Assembly: GCA_000964245.1 (NCBI GenBank)
Contig: LANB01000001.1
Location: 1,219,501-1,283,500 of the forward strand
Reading direction: 5' to 3'
From: Cellvibrionaceae bacterium 1162T.S.0a.05
Lineage (GTDB): Bacteria; Pseudomonadota; Gammaproteobacteria; Pseudomonadales; Cellvibrionaceae
DNA length: 64,000 bases
Both the position numbers and the translations under genes were made by a program. Positions 45,136 through 55,381 of this stretch are shown here, in pieces. Every line of letters begins with the position of its first letter. Positions within the stretch are counted from its first letter, which is position 1. The notes beneath the pieces were generated by a model that worked only from the letters and a program-made list of their open reading frames with translations, was not told where the DNA came from and did not search any database.

Positions 45136-47505
45136 ATGAAAGTGGTGTTTTTTCTCCGGAATCTACTTAAAAAGTGTTTTTTATCAAAATTAGCCTTTCT
45201 GTTACTTTTGGGCATATTAACCGCATGCGGTGGCTCAGAGGGTTCAGACGAAGATAATGGTCCTCAGACCCAGCAGCCTGAGCCCGAACCTCAACCTGAG
45301 CCACAACCTGAGCCACAACCTGAGCCTCAGCCTGAACCACAACCTGAGCCTCAGCCCGAGCCGCAACCCGAACCACAACCCGAACCTCAACCCGAACCTC
45401 AGCCCGAACCTCAGCCCGAACCTCAGCCCGAACCTGAGCCCGAGCCCTCACTCAACGTTGGCGTCAGTGGAAGCACCGAATTCGCGTCCGGCAGCCAGGT
45501 ATCCTTGCAGGGCGTTTTTTATGGCACACCCGAGAGTGGTAATACACTGAGATGGTCGCAAATCAGTGGCACACCTGTTTCTGTCAGCGATTGGGACGTG
45601 GCAACCCTCGTTTTTGATGCCCCCACACTGACCGAAGCGGAGATCTTGCGTTTTAGTTTGAGCGGCATTGACTCAGAGGGCAATGTGCTAGACCGGGCAA
45701 CACAAAGTGGCAGCGAGCCTATGGTGACAGAAATTGATGTCACGATTTACGGCGAATCAGCCATCGTGAAACTGCCGCCGTCCCCCCCCTGTGCTGAAGC
45801 CGTCTGTGCCAACATTCGCGCACGCCGCACAACCGGTGTGGCGCCGCTCGCGATATTTGTGGACGCCTCCATTGCCGACACCGACACCAGTGCCTATTTC
45901 CACAGCCTGCACTACGAATGGGATTTTCATACCGGCGACACCAGCTACAACCAAACCTGGGCGGTCAGCGGACTACCAAGAAATAAAGCCTACGGCGCAA
46001 TTGCGTCTCACGTTTACGACGAGCCCGGTGAATACACCATCAACCTGACAGTGAGTGATAAAGACGGCAATACCGCAGAGGATACGCTTACGATTACGGT
46101 ATTGAGTGCAGACACACTCGAAAACACCTGGTGTGTGGCGGACATCAACAACGCAGGCGGTGATTACAGTGGCTGCCCCATTGATACCAATGACAATGGC
46201 CAGTGTGAAGAAGCACCCACGCAATGTCTGAACCTCGCCACTTACCCGGACCCGGATGATTACCCGGCTATTTTTGAAGAGTCGAGCACACGTATTCTGT
46301 TACGCAAAGGCGATACCTTTGCCATGACGGTTACCGAGTTTTATTTTCACGATCAACCCGGCCCCGGTCTGATTTCCTCTTTCGGTTCCGCCGATACCAA
46401 ACCCACCATTGATCAAAATGGCAGTGGCAGCCGTTGGGGCTTTTCCGAAGCGACCAGGGATTGGCGCGTTCACGGCATCCATTTTAAAGGCATGACACCA
46501 CAAATTGGCATCGCCGACGAAATTCTGTTTTACGACTTTGCCGTCGAAAGTTCAGGCAACTGCTTCTTCGCCGAGGATACGGAAAAAATGTCGCGCGGTA
46601 TTTACCTTGTTGACTTTCACTGTTCCGATGTCGCCGAATGGGGCGGCTGGAAAATCTATGCCCAATTACAACAATCAGCAATACAAGGTTTTATCCTCGA
46701 GGATGGCAAGCGCGGCGAAGGACACATCCGCTTTATGCATGCGGAAAAAGTCCTGGTACAACACAGTGAACTGGATTGGGTACAGGACGTAAAACAGGCC
46801 GTCAGTATTCGGGCTTGCACCAACTCCCTTTTCACATTCAATGAATGCCCGGTAAGCCTGCCTTCAACACAAATTATTATTTCTGATAGCCATTGGCTGA
46901 CCGACGGCGACGCCATTCTTAGCACTGCGACCAGTTTTGTTGGCGACCTGCTAATTGAACGCAATTATTTTCGTCACAGTAGCACCGCAAACGACAGTAT
47001 GGTGGCGGTCTCTCTCAAAGCCGACCTTACCAAGGCAACCGTGCGCAATAATCTTATGTATGTTGAAAGTGGTTCGGGTGCTGTACTTGTCAAAGCCGCT
47101 ACTGATAAAAACTTTCCGGATGCGGACACGCTTGACCATTTCTGGATTTATGGAAATACGATTGTCTCCAATGGCAGCTCAGGAACCTCTCAATGTCAGG
47201 CGCCGGTATCCAATGGCTTTTGTGCAAATAACTTAAGTTGGGCTGAAAACGACCCCAACACATACGACTTTGTTGAGCTTCCACGTATCGGGAATATTGA
47301 TTCAAATGATACTGTTACCCAACCCTTTTTTACTGCACCGACTTATACAACCCTCGAATTTCCAAGCCTCGAGAGCTTTGCGGTTAACCCTGCCTCTGCG
47401 GCAGGCAGCGGTTACCAGAGTCTTGATCACTATAACCCTCTGGATATCCTGACACGACCACGAGTGACCAATGGCGCTGTTGGCGCAGTTGAAATCATTG
47501 AATAA
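45136..47505 (+). CDS. Surface lipoprotein with (PEPQ)n linker, PKD and parallel beta-helix region
   Basis: A 789-residue lipoprotein: lipobox LTAC with Cys31. Residues ~48-104 are a Pro-Glu-Gln linker. An Ig-like domain (~105-205) and a PKD-like domain (~220-325, YEWDFHTG core) follow. The C-terminal ~420 residues contain short, regularly spaced strands ([42 protein letters not shown]) typical of right-handed parallel beta-helix proteins such as polysaccharide lyases. No catalytic signature is certain, so substrate and activity are unknown. Glu-Pro-rich linkers of this kind are known from Saccharophagus-type carbohydrase proteins. Confidence 0.78.
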   Translation: MKVVFFLRNLLKKCFLSKLAFLLLLGILTACGGSEGSDEDNGPQTQQPEPEPQPEPQPEPQPEPQPEPQPEPQPEPQPEPQPEPQPEPQPEPQPEPQPEPEPEPSLNVGVSGSTEFASGSQVSLQGVFYGTPESGNTLRWSQISGTPVSVSDWDVATLVFDAPTLTEAEILRFSLSGIDSEGNVLDRATQSGSEPMVTEIDVTIYGESAIVKLPPSPPCAEAVCANIRARRTTGVAPLAIFVDASIADTDTSAYFHSLHYEWDFHTGDTSYNQTWAVSGLPRNKAYGAIASHVYDEPGEYTINLTVSDKDGNTAEDTLTITVLSADTLENTWCVADINNAGGDYSGCPIDTNDNGQCEEAPTQCLNLATYPDPDDYPAIFEESSTRILLRKGDTFAMTVTEFYFHDQPGPGLISSFGSADTKPTIDQNGSGSRWGFSEATRDWRVHGIHFKGMTPQIGIADEILFYDFAVESSGNCFFAEDTEKMSRGIYLVDFHCSDVAEWGGWKIYAQLQQSAIQGFILEDGKRGEGHIRFMHAEKVLVQHSELDWVQDVKQAVSIRACTNSLFTFNECPVSLPSTQIIISDSHWLTDGDAILSTATSFVGDLLIERNYFRHSSTANDSMVAVSLKADLTKATVRNNLMYVESGSGAVLVKAATDKNFPDADTLDHFWIYGNTIVSNGSSGTSQCQAPVSNGFCANNLSWAENDPNTYDFVELPRIGNIDSNDTVTQPFFTAPTYTTLEFPSLESFAVNPASAAGSGYQSLDHYNPLDILTRPRVTNGAVGAVEIIE
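45277..45447 (+). repeat. PEPQ-encoding minisatellite
   Basis: A 171-bp run of 12-bp units coding Pro-Glu-Pro-Gln, with synonymous changes (cct/ccc, gag/gaa, caa/cag). It keeps the frame and acts as a flexible spacer. Length variation between strains is likely. Confidence 0.9.
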
Positions 47506-47626
47506 GAACGTGCTGCACTGAAGAAGAGTTACTTGCAATTGTTATTAACAGAGGCGCTTTGTAAGATCTTTAGGGCAATATAAGTGCGCACGGAGCTTGG
47601 TTCGCCACGGACAAACAAACTGCGCA

Positions 47627-47706
47627 ACATTTGATAGAAAAAATACTTGATGGTAAAAACATTTGATAGACACAACATTTGATAGACACAATACTTGATA
47701 AACACA
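47627..47706. repeat. Five 16-bp tandem repeats
   Basis: Units ACATTTGATAGAAAAA, ATACTTGATGGTAAAA, ACATTTGATAGACACA (twice, identical) and ATACTTGATAAACACA form an exact 16-bp-phase array. They sit just upstream of a small lipoprotein gene, ending 9 bp before its ribosome-binding site. Confidence 0.9.
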
Positions 47707-47727
47707 AAATTTAACAAGGGATAAATT

Positions 47728-48198
47728 ATTTTTCGAATCAAGATATATCGCAAGCTGCTACTCTTGCTAACATTATTGGCGGCTTGCTCTTATCCTCCAG
47801 TAATTTCGAAAGAGACACTTATGAAAAATAAAAATACAGAGAAAGTGCCAACTTCGATATTGGGAAAATGGAAATATATTGATTGCACAATGAAAAACAC
47901 AAGTGTTTATGGTGAATTAAATATCACTTCAGATCTGCTGGTATTTGATGGGCGTGTAGCGCAAGACTTCCCCACCGAACCTCACCACACCAAGGTAAAG
48001 TACAAATACGAAAACGGAATGCTTGTTTTCACACAAAAAGATGGCCTCCAATTTATTCCAGTGACACACAACTTTTTATTATTTGAAGGCGAACTCTACT
48101 TTTCAGAAATTGCAATCAAAAAGCCCGAGTGGACAAAAGAAGATGACAGTCGATTCGGTGCAAATTGGTTATATAAGCTAAAAAGGATCATGCATTAG
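47728..48198 (+). CDS. Small lipoprotein with probable ATT start
   Basis: About 156 residues. The frame is open from a TAA at 47722, and contains no ATG before residue ~32. Starting at ATT 47728 (AAGGG at 47716-47720, 7 bp away; ATT 47725 is an alternative) gives an excellent lipoprotein signal FRIKIYRKLLLLLTLLAAC with Cys20. TTG 47764 would leave only MLTLLAAC, too short to be a signal. The mature part has a lipocalin-like strand pattern (ILGKWKYID, VFDGRV, KYKYENGMLVFTQ, NFLLFEGELYFSE), but I do not recognise the family. AT-rich composition differs from the neighbours. Confidence 0.6.
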   Translation: MFRIKIYRKLLLLLTLLAACSYPPVISKETLMKNKNTEKVPTSILGKWKYIDCTMKNTSVYGELNITSDLLVFDGRVAQDFPTEPHHTKVKYKYENGMLVFTQKDGLQFIPVTHNFLLFEGELYFSEIAIKKPEWTKEDDSRFGANWLYKLKRIMH

Positions 48199-48729
48199 CA
48201 ACGAATTCGGCAAAATCACTACTTAAACATATATTGAATTGGCTCCCATTTTACCAGGTTAGCGCCTTATTGTTATTTTGAGACAACCAGCCCACACCGG
48301 CCACTGCATTTTAAAAAAAAAAAATGTACTGATGGGCGCCGTCTCAACTATTTCTTCACTGCTGTAAGTATGAGTAGCCATTTCCGAAGCTCAGCCTGGC
48401 AACACTGTGATTGCACGATACAGCCCCGATTTTACAAATTTTTTGAAAGATTTTTACACAATTCTACATATTAAATATGTGTAGCCGCTGAAGAGCTGGC
48501 TATATCTAATTGCGTAAGTAGAGATTTTTCGTCATGGATGCCATATTTACAAATCGGAGCGTTATTAAAACGCATGTATCATCAATGAAAGTCCATCCGT
48601 TATTTTCCGATTTTCCGCCCGCCTCCATCTCTTGCAGAATATACCTTAAAACCCTATTCCGAGCTTATATTGCTGTTCCAAGTCAGTATTACGTGCACCA
48701 AAAAATATTGTTATATTGAGGACTACCCT
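48199..48729. other. Intergenic region before the poly-Ser lipoprotein
   Basis: 531 bp, AT-rich. It contains a 12-A homopolymer at 48313-48324 and a dyad CTACATATTAAATATGTGTAG-like site at 48464-48484 (imperfect). The short frame at 48534-48719 has no ribosome-binding site. No gene is called. Confidence 0.4.
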
Positions 48730-51009
48730 TTGAATAGTACAACAAGATACTTATTTTACTTTTTTTCTCTTTTTTCATTGAGTCTTATCACCGCTTGCGG
48801 TGGCGGATCCGGATCGAACTTAAGTAACTCGAACTCTAGTTCAAGCTCAAGCTCAAGCTCCAGCTCCAGCTCAAGCTCAAGCTCAAGCTCAAGCTCAAGC
48901 TCCAGCTCAAGTTCAAGCTCAAGCTCTGGGGGGCAAAATTATTCTTCAAAGATTATATTCCCCGCCCCCGACTCGAATCTGGGCGGCTACGAAACAAATT
49001 TCCGAATACGTGGGCAGTTTTTTGTTGAAGGCGAACTCGCAGAGATTCCCGACGGCCTCTCACTGAATGTTAATGGAATAGCGGCGGATTTTTCTACAGA
49101 TCGACAGGGAATATGGATAGCAGATATTCCGGTCGCCCTCGGTGAAAACACGCTTAATGTTGAAGTGAGTGATGGTGAACAAGTACTAAGCGCCAACTCT
49201 TCTTCGCTACACAATAACCCGGTTGCCGATGCTGACACACTTATCTCCGATGGAACGCAGTACAGCTATGGCCTTACTCATGGCCGCTCAATGCTTGTAC
49301 GAACAGATATTACCAGTGGGGAAAGCACGGCTTACTTACGCGCATCAGCAATCAATGACACTCATGATTGCGATGAATTTGAAGCACTCACCGCGAATTC
49401 CCAGGTCTCTTTGCTTGCACTTCGCTGCTCGAAGAGCTTCGGCATTGATGTGAATATCGTCGTTATTGACCTGAGCACAGGAGAACATAGCGTTTTATCT
49501 CTTGATGACACGTCAAATTACGCGAAAATCATGGCGTGGGTTGAAGATAACTTCCTGTTGCTTCGCGGAAGTGTCGGTACAACAACTCCCTTCACGCTCC
49601 TGAACATCAATACCGGAAACCTCAAACACTTTAATGTCACCTTTGAAGAAAGCAGCGGTGGGCAACTTGAGAACGATGCTGGCAGCTTTATCAATGGTAC
49701 TGTTTTTTACAATCAAGCAATAACAGGCGAAGGTGACGATGTTTGGGCCCAGTTTGATATTAGTGCAGCAATGCCTGACGATAGCGCAGTCGATGTGATT
49801 GAAGCCAATAACACGAATATGGAGTATAACTACTATTCCAGTTATAGCGCTTTAGGCAATCAAGCAGTTTATACAAATGGACAACGTCTCTATATCTGGG
49901 ATCTGGAGGCAAACTCGCTTTCATCAGGTCCGCTTGACTCACCAATCCATGCGTTACCCCTGACCAATCTATTTACAATCGTCGCTCATACAGCCACAGA
50001 CATTCTTGTTAGAAATGATGACAGCGGCCAGCTGTTTAAAATCAATTTAAGCTCTTTTACTACCGAAGACATCACCGATGAACCTGCACTTTATTTACTA
50101 AATAAATTAGCGTTGAATTCCATCGATTCCACATTGTTTGTTTTTTCCGACAGCGAATTTAAAACAGCAAACATCTTACTGGAAGACCATAGTTTACTCT
50201 CGGTAGGAGATCTCAGTGGTGCATTTACCGACTGGGACAGCACCAGGGAAACCCGCGTCTTTGACGGGTCACAACATAGTCTGTATCGAATTTACAATCA
50301 AAGTTATGACGGAAGCCTTCCCGGTGACGAACCTGTGTTTGCGCGCTACGATTTCGAAACCGAAGCAGATACACCTTTCCTTACGACAAATGACCTTTAC
50401 GATTATTTGCCCTTTCCAAATGCACGTTACCTTTTAGGTGATTTAACGCCAGTGGGAACGGACAAGCAGTTCTGGTTTAGTATGCTGATTACACTGGAGG
50501 ACGATAGCACTATTGAAGGCGTGTATTCTTATGATCCTGCACTCAATGAAATTGCCACTATCTGGCAAAACGACAGCGATACAAATAGTGTAGCTCCCGA
50601 CCTGAGTGATTTTTATAGTGACCTGAACGGGGTTTTTCTCAGTGAATGGAATATTGGCGAGCTTAGGCTATTGCTTGCGAATGGGTCACTCGTTAGTGGT
50701 TTTTCAGAGCGGCCTTTCTTTTCAACAGAGAGTGCAATGCATGATGCTATTGACAACAAAACTTATTATGAAGCCTACTACGAAAACACGACTGGTTTCA
50801 GGGACTATGACTCCATTCAAATTATTGAATACGATTGGTCGACGCTCACAGACCGTGTTGTTGCATCCAACCGCTTTGGTGCCGGTTACCGACTCAGCAG
50901 CCGCGACTATGAGTACGATCCAATGCAACAACTACTCTATACGATAATAGACAATCGCCTGCTAATTATTGATGCGCAGAGTGGTGATCGCGTTTTAAAG
51001 AATTATTAG
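48730..51009 (+). CDS. Large lipoprotein with poly-serine linker
   Basis: A 759-residue lipoprotein. The start is TTG 48730, not the ATG 20 codons upstream: GAGGA lies 7 bp before it, and it yields NSTTRYLFYFFSLFSLSLITAC with Cys23. A run of 31 Ser follows from residue 36. Residues ~75-150 look like an Ig-like module (VNGIAADFSTDRQG, LNVEVSDGEQVL). The remaining ~600 residues show repeated strand groups (LVRTDITSGES, VVIDLSTGEHS, TLLNINTGNLKH, IYIWDLEANS-like) that suggest a beta-propeller. Enzymatic residues are not evident; a surface binding or sensing role is possible. Poly-Ser linkers are a hallmark of Saccharophagus/Cellvibrio secreted proteins. Confidence 0.75.
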   Translation: MNSTTRYLFYFFSLFSLSLITACGGGSGSNLSNSNSSSSSSSSSSSSSSSSSSSSSSSSSSSSSSSGGQNYSSKIIFPAPDSNLGGYETNFRIRGQFFVEGELAEIPDGLSLNVNGIAADFSTDRQGIWIADIPVALGENTLNVEVSDGEQVLSANSSSLHNNPVADADTLISDGTQYSYGLTHGRSMLVRTDITSGESTAYLRASAINDTHDCDEFEALTANSQVSLLALRCSKSFGIDVNIVVIDLSTGEHSVLSLDDTSNYAKIMAWVEDNFLLLRGSVGTTTPFTLLNINTGNLKHFNVTFEESSGGQLENDAGSFINGTVFYNQAITGEGDDVWAQFDISAAMPDDSAVDVIEANNTNMEYNYYSSYSALGNQAVYTNGQRLYIWDLEANSLSSGPLDSPIHALPLTNLFTIVAHTATDILVRNDDSGQLFKINLSSFTTEDITDEPALYLLNKLALNSIDSTLFVFSDSEFKTANILLEDHSLLSVGDLSGAFTDWDSTRETRVFDGSQHSLYRIYNQSYDGSLPGDEPVFARYDFETEADTPFLTTNDLYDYLPFPNARYLLGDLTPVGTDKQFWFSMLITLEDDSTIEGVYSYDPALNEIATIWQNDSDTNSVAPDLSDFYSDLNGVFLSEWNIGELRLLLANGSLVSGFSERPFFSTESAMHDAIDNKTYYEAYYENTTGFRDYDSIQIIEYDWSTLTDRVVASNRFGAGYRLSSRDYEYDPMQQLLYTIIDNRLLIIDAQSGDRVLKNY
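48835..48927 (+). repeat. Poly-serine hexanucleotide repeat
   Basis: Thirty-one consecutive Ser codons, mostly alternating tca/tcc and agc, giving an AGCTCA/AGCTCC hexamer array. It encodes the linker between the lipid anchor and the folded part. Confidence 0.92.
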
Positions 51010-51194
51010 CCCGCTAATGCGTCGACCAGACTGGTGCTATATAGCTTTGTCTGGCCGACTATTTGTTTATCTAAAATCAGAATTTAAAAAGCATAATCGA
51101 AACAGTGCGTTAGCTCATATAATCCGCAATACAATTTTTATCTACAGCCTATGAATCTGTACACTCTCAGAATGTCCTGTTTTATGGGTAGCGG

Positions 51195-52202
51195 TCAGCT
51201 TGAATGAAAATCCAAAAATTCTTTTACACGTTCTTGCAGAACATCCACAAAACGTGCGCTTTCATTCACTAAATGATGACGCGCACCTTGCAACATTTGC
51301 AGATCACAGCGTTTGAATTTTTCTTTGAAGCGCTCAATGTTATATCGCCAATCCACAGTACCGTCGTCATCACCCTGAATGATCAAAACCGGCACTGTAC
51401 TTTCCGGCAATGAAGAAAATAGGTTTACCCATTGACGCATTGCGCCCACCCATCGCAAGGATATTTTTTGTGGTTGCAGCGGGTCTCGATTGGCAAGAAA
51501 ATCCAGAAAATCCTCATCATTCGAATTCACTGCGAATTTTCGGGGTACATGCTTGATAAAACGGTGCATTAGCAACCAACCCCAACTGACACTCAACCAA
51601 CTCACCGGCCGCAATAAAGGTGCGAGCAATACTGCTTTGCTAATTTTGTCGCGTGACGCGCCCGTCATTAAATAGTGTGCAACCGCAGCCCCACCCGTAC
51701 TTTGCCCAACAAGAAACACGGGCTGCGGCCTGTGTGACGGAATCGAATGTGACTGAAATAAAGTCTGCAAGGCAAGTTCAATGACCTCACTGTAGTGCGC
51801 AAAATCCGCAATTTCAGCGCGAGGCCCTTCACTGAGACCGTGACCAGGCATATCCACCGCGAACACATCCCAACCTTGCTTGAGTAAAAACTGAATAAAA
51901 TTCTGATAAATACCCACATGATCAAACAAACCCGGCACGACCACGACACTGCCTTTGTAGTCACTTTGCTGCCACCAATAGGCTGCGACTTTTAAGCCCT
52001 GATATTGCAGTGTGCCGATAGAAAATCCGGCGGTTGCCAGTGCCGCATTTTGGGTATAGCCGTAATAGTCGCAATAGGCTTGCACTTCACTCTCTGTTAG
52101 CGGGAAATTTAGCGCCTGTCCTAACTGGCAGCGCTGTAGCTGTGTGCGTAAGAGGGGAAGTTGTGGCTGCCAGTGGCCAGTGTGGGATTTATATTCGCTC
52201 AT
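51195..52202 (-). CDS. Alpha/beta hydrolase (monoacylglycerol lipase-like)
   Basis: A 335-residue serine hydrolase: nucleophile elbow VGQSTGGAA, acidic residue in IIQGDDDGTVDW and His in GARHHLVNES, with an oxyanion region VVVPGLFDHVG. It resembles lysophospholipase/monoglyceride lipase (PldB-like) proteins and should be cytoplasmic, since no signal peptide is seen. It diverges from the MscS gene; their starts are 64 bp apart. Confidence 0.87.
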   Translation of the reverse strand: MSEYKSHTGHWQPQLPLLRTQLQRCQLGQALNFPLTESEVQAYCDYYGYTQNAALATAGFSIGTLQYQGLKVAAYWWQQSDYKGSVVVVPGLFDHVGIYQNFIQFLLKQGWDVFAVDMPGHGLSEGPRAEIADFAHYSEVIELALQTLFQSHSIPSHRPQPVFLVGQSTGGAAVAHYLMTGASRDKISKAVLLAPLLRPVSWLSVSWGWLLMHRFIKHVPRKFAVNSNDEDFLDFLANRDPLQPQKISLRWVGAMRQWVNLFSSLPESTVPVLIIQGDDDGTVDWRYNIERFKEKFKRCDLQMLQGARHHLVNESARFVDVLQERVKEFLDFHSS

Positions 52203-52266
52203 GCTACACTTGTCATTGTTGTGGTGCCAATTTATTGGTTGAACAGGTTCAAGGATCGCTCCGCTT

Positions 52267-53337
52267 ATGCAATTACCTCAGCTTAACGAATTTTTTTCCT
52301 CACTGTCAGTGCTCGATTATAGTGTGCTGCTGGTCAATTGTATTCTTATCCTTTTCGCCAAACCCATACTCAAGCGTTTTGCTCGCGGCAATCTGAGTGC
52401 CGCCAATTTCAATTTTCGCTTGTATTTACTTCGCGGTCTCAACCTGATTATTATTCTGGTTTATGCCTATGAATATCTCTATGCACCCGCAGAGGGAGAT
52501 TCACACAGCCTCAAATTATTGGGCATTCTCGCCATTTTATACATCGCACACCTCTCGAATTATTTCGCGCAATTCTATATCCATAAGTGGTACGGCAAGG
52601 AGCGCGAGATCGGCGGCAACAAGGTTTATATAGAAACCTATCAAAGCCGCCTGTTCAGTATTCTTATCGCCATTATTATTACTATTATTGCGGTTATCGC
52701 CATTATTGATCAATTGGGTTTCGACTCAATGCTCGAAGCCGGCGGCGTCATCGGTATTCTTGGCGTAATGTTGGGTTTAACACAGGCTTCCTGGGCCCCC
52801 GACATCATCAGTGGTTTGATTATTTTAAATAGCGATATGTTTGAGGAAGGCGACATTGTTGAAATGGATGGCGGGATTCTTGGGCGTGTTTATAAAACCA
52901 AACTCTTTCACACAGAAGTGTTAAATATCACCAACAACCATCGCATTATGATTCGCAATGCGCATGTCCGTGACAAGGTCATTCACAACCTCTCCAAATT
53001 CGCCTCTGCCAAGGGCTTGCGCGAGTGCCTTTCATTTAATATTGGTTACGACACCCCGGTGAATGAAATCAAGAATATGTTTGGCGAAGCCTTTGAAACG
53101 GCCTGCGCTAAAAATATTCCACTTGAAGCGCAATATCCGCCGGAGATAAAGGTGTTGGAAACCGGTGATCATGCCGTAACCTGGGGAATTTTTTATCACA
53201 TCAAACGTGTTGATCAGATCATCGCGGTTCGTAACGATTTTCGCAAAGTGATATTACTGACTTCGGAAAAGCGCGGCATCTCACTCGCCACGCCTTTTAC
53301 CCATCTACAAATCAGTGAAGCAAAACCCGGTTTGTGA
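52267..53337 (+). CDS. MscS-family mechanosensitive channel
   Basis: A 356-residue channel with about four N-terminal TMs (residues ~15-170), then the pore helix and MscS beta domain: GVIGILGVMLGLTQASWAPDIISGLIIL (cut), EEGDIVEMDGGILGRV and LNITNNHRIMIRNAHV. The C-terminal ~100 residues form the mixed alpha/beta vestibule. It releases solutes on hypo-osmotic shock. The usual Ala/Gly pore packing is seen only loosely. The stop is 1 bp before the convergent feoB stop. Confidence 0.88.
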   Translation: MQLPQLNEFFSSLSVLDYSVLLVNCILILFAKPILKRFARGNLSAANFNFRLYLLRGLNLIIILVYAYEYLYAPAEGDSHSLKLLGILAILYIAHLSNYFAQFYIHKWYGKEREIGGNKVYIETYQSRLFSILIAIIITIIAVIAIIDQLGFDSMLEAGGVIGILGVMLGLTQASWAPDIISGLIILNSDMFEEGDIVEMDGGILGRVYKTKLFHTEVLNITNNHRIMIRNAHVRDKVIHNLSKFASAKGLRECLSFNIGYDTPVNEIKNMFGEAFETACAKNIPLEAQYPPEIKVLETGDHAVTWGIFYHIKRVDQIIAVRNDFRKVILLTSEKRGISLATPFTHLQISEAKPGL

Positions 53338-53338
53338 A

Positions 53339-55381
53339 TTAAATATTCACCGCGGGAATTTGTTGCGTAATCTGGCGCTGCATACGCGCAGTAATAAAAT
53401 GAAACACCGCAAATAAAATAACGCTGGAAATTACGATCCAACTCGTCGCATACAGCGGTGCTGTTGCCAGCAGAGAAAGATGCCACAAGGTTGCTGCCAG
53501 CCAGTATGACAACAGTAAACTCCACAACATGGAAAAGCCCAACCACGACTTATTAGACTCACGATGCATAACACCAATGGTAGCAACACAAGGTGCATAC
53601 AATAGAATAAAAGCGAGATAACAAAATGCACCCCAGGCAGAAGGGAACATTGCCAACATTGCAGAATATGAGCCCGGCTGCTCGTCTGCCAGGTCTTCCT
53701 GAGCAGAGCCAATACCGAGTGGGTCAATCAAAGCGCCTGCAAGCCCACTCACGTTTTCAATAACACTGCCAAAGGCTTCGGTAAAGTCCGCCTTGTAATC
53801 GGGCATGCCCATCTCGGCTTCTTCCTGTTCCGGTGGTGCATACAAGGCATCCAGCGTGCCTACCACAACTTCTTTTGCAAACAAGCCAGTGAACAAGCCC
53901 ACTGTTGCTGGCCAGTTATCCTCGCCAACACCAATCGGTTCAAACACGGGGGTTATTGTTTTTCCCACGGCGGAGAGTGCTGATTTTTCTGTGTCCTGGT
54001 TCCCCCAGGAACCATCGGTTCCAAAGGAGCTAACGATATTGAGTACGAACACCACGGCAACAATATTCTTACCGGCCCGCCACATGAAAGTGTGCAAGCG
54101 ATGCCAGGTTTGCGTCAGAATGTTACGCATCAGTGGGCGATGGTAGGCGGGCATTTCGCTTATATTTGCACTTTCGGTTTTACTAAAAAGACGCTTCCGC
54201 AAAATCCAGGCGGAACCCATGGCGACACATATTCCCAGCAGATACAGAGCAAAAATGGCGTTGTGTGCCTGATTGGGAAAAAAGGCCGTGCCGATAAAAA
54301 CATAAACCGACAAGCGCGCACCACAAGACATAAAAGGCGCGATAAAAATTGTTGTTAAACGCGCATTTAATTGGTTTAACGAACGCGCCGCCATTACCGA
54401 AGGCACGTTGCATCCAAAGCCCACAATAAGTGGAATAAAAGCCTGGCCGGGTAAACCAATTTTGGCCATTACCCTATCAATCACAAACGCCGCGCGCGAC
54501 AGGTAACCGGAATCTTCCAGCACAGCCATACACAAATACAAACAGCCGATGACGGGAATAAAAGTTGCCACCAGTTGAATACCGCCACCGACACCATCGG
54601 CAATAACCACTTGTAACCATTCCGGTGCGCCTATTGAGGCCAGTAACCAACGCGGTGTTTCCACAATTAAATTGGCAAAGGTGATATCAAAAAAATCGAT
54701 AAAGACTGAGCCCACATTCACGGCAATGGTGAACAATAAGTACATAACCAGCAGGAAAAACGGCAGAGCCAACCACGGATGCAATAACCAGCGATCGATT
54801 TTTTCAGTTCGACTCACCACATTACCCGGGCGGTAAGACACCTTGGCAATCTGCTCGATATCCAGGTCTCCGGATCGCAGCGGGTAGGATTGCATCAAGT
54901 CCGCAAGTTTTTCCTTTAATGCCGGGATGCCCTCGCCAGTGGAACCCACCACACCGGCAACAGGTAAGGCTGACTCTCTCGCCAAAGCGGAGAGGTCCAC
55001 ATACATTCCTTCTTCGCGCGCGGTGTCTAGCATATTGGCAACCAGAACGACTGGCACGCCGGTCTCCAACAGCGCTGGCAACATGCTTAATTGCCGTGGT
55101 AGTCGCGTTGAGTCCAACACCAGCATGACAAGTTCGGGTTTACCTTCCTGCAAATAGCGGCGCACAACTTCCGCATCTACACCCTGAATATCATTTTCGA
55201 GAGAATAGATGCCAGGCAAATCAACGAGCTTGTAGGTTTCGTTACCGAGCTTGAGATCACCGTCCTTACGTTCAACGGTCACACCGGGCCAATTGCCGGT
55301 GCGCTGATGCGTTCCGGTAAGACGATTAAACAGGGTGGTTTTTCCGCAGTTAGGGCTACCGAGTATGGCTATTTCTTTCAC
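53339..55381 (-). CDS. feoB: Ferrous iron transporter FeoB
   Basis: A 680-residue FeoB. The N-terminal G domain has G1 GSPNCGKTTL (rather than the usual GNPNxGKT), G2 TVERK, G3 DLPG and G4-type VANMLD. Two Gate motifs with Cys and Pro follow in the membrane part (GFGCNVPSVMAARSL; FILLYAPCVATIGVM). It imports Fe(II) across the inner membrane. It is shorter than the E. coli protein (~773). Its start overlaps the feoA stop by 4 bp, and no feoC follows. Confidence 0.95.
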   Translation of the reverse strand: MKEIAILGSPNCGKTTLFNRLTGTHQRTGNWPGVTVERKDGDLKLGNETYKLVDLPGIYSLENDIQGVDAEVVRRYLQEGKPELVMLVLDSTRLPRQLSMLPALLETGVPVVLVANMLDTAREEGMYVDLSALARESALPVAGVVGSTGEGIPALKEKLADLMQSYPLRSGDLDIEQIAKVSYRPGNVVSRTEKIDRWLLHPWLALPFFLLVMYLLFTIAVNVGSVFIDFFDITFANLIVETPRWLLASIGAPEWLQVVIADGVGGGIQLVATFIPVIGCLYLCMAVLEDSGYLSRAAFVIDRVMAKIGLPGQAFIPLIVGFGCNVPSVMAARSLNQLNARLTTIFIAPFMSCGARLSVYVFIGTAFFPNQAHNAIFALYLLGICVAMGSAWILRKRLFSKTESANISEMPAYHRPLMRNILTQTWHRLHTFMWRAGKNIVAVVFVLNIVSSFGTDGSWGNQDTEKSALSAVGKTITPVFEPIGVGEDNWPATVGLFTGLFAKEVVVGTLDALYAPPEQEEAEMGMPDYKADFTEAFGSVIENVSGLAGALIDPLGIGSAQEDLADEQPGSYSAMLAMFPSAWGAFCYLAFILLYAPCVATIGVMHRESNKSWLGFSMLWSLLLSYWLAATLWHLSLLATAPLYATSWIVISSVILFAVFHFITARMQRQITQQIPAVNI

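Noticed and set aside
47627-47706. Possible CRISPR array
   Set aside because: Units are contiguous 16-mers without spacers; this is a tandem repeat.
47529-47753. 74-residue minus-strand frame
   Set aside because: Its repetitive protein only reflects the 16-bp tandem repeats.
48313-48324. 12-A run as terminator or slippery site
   Set aside because: No hairpin precedes it on either strand and it is outside any gene.
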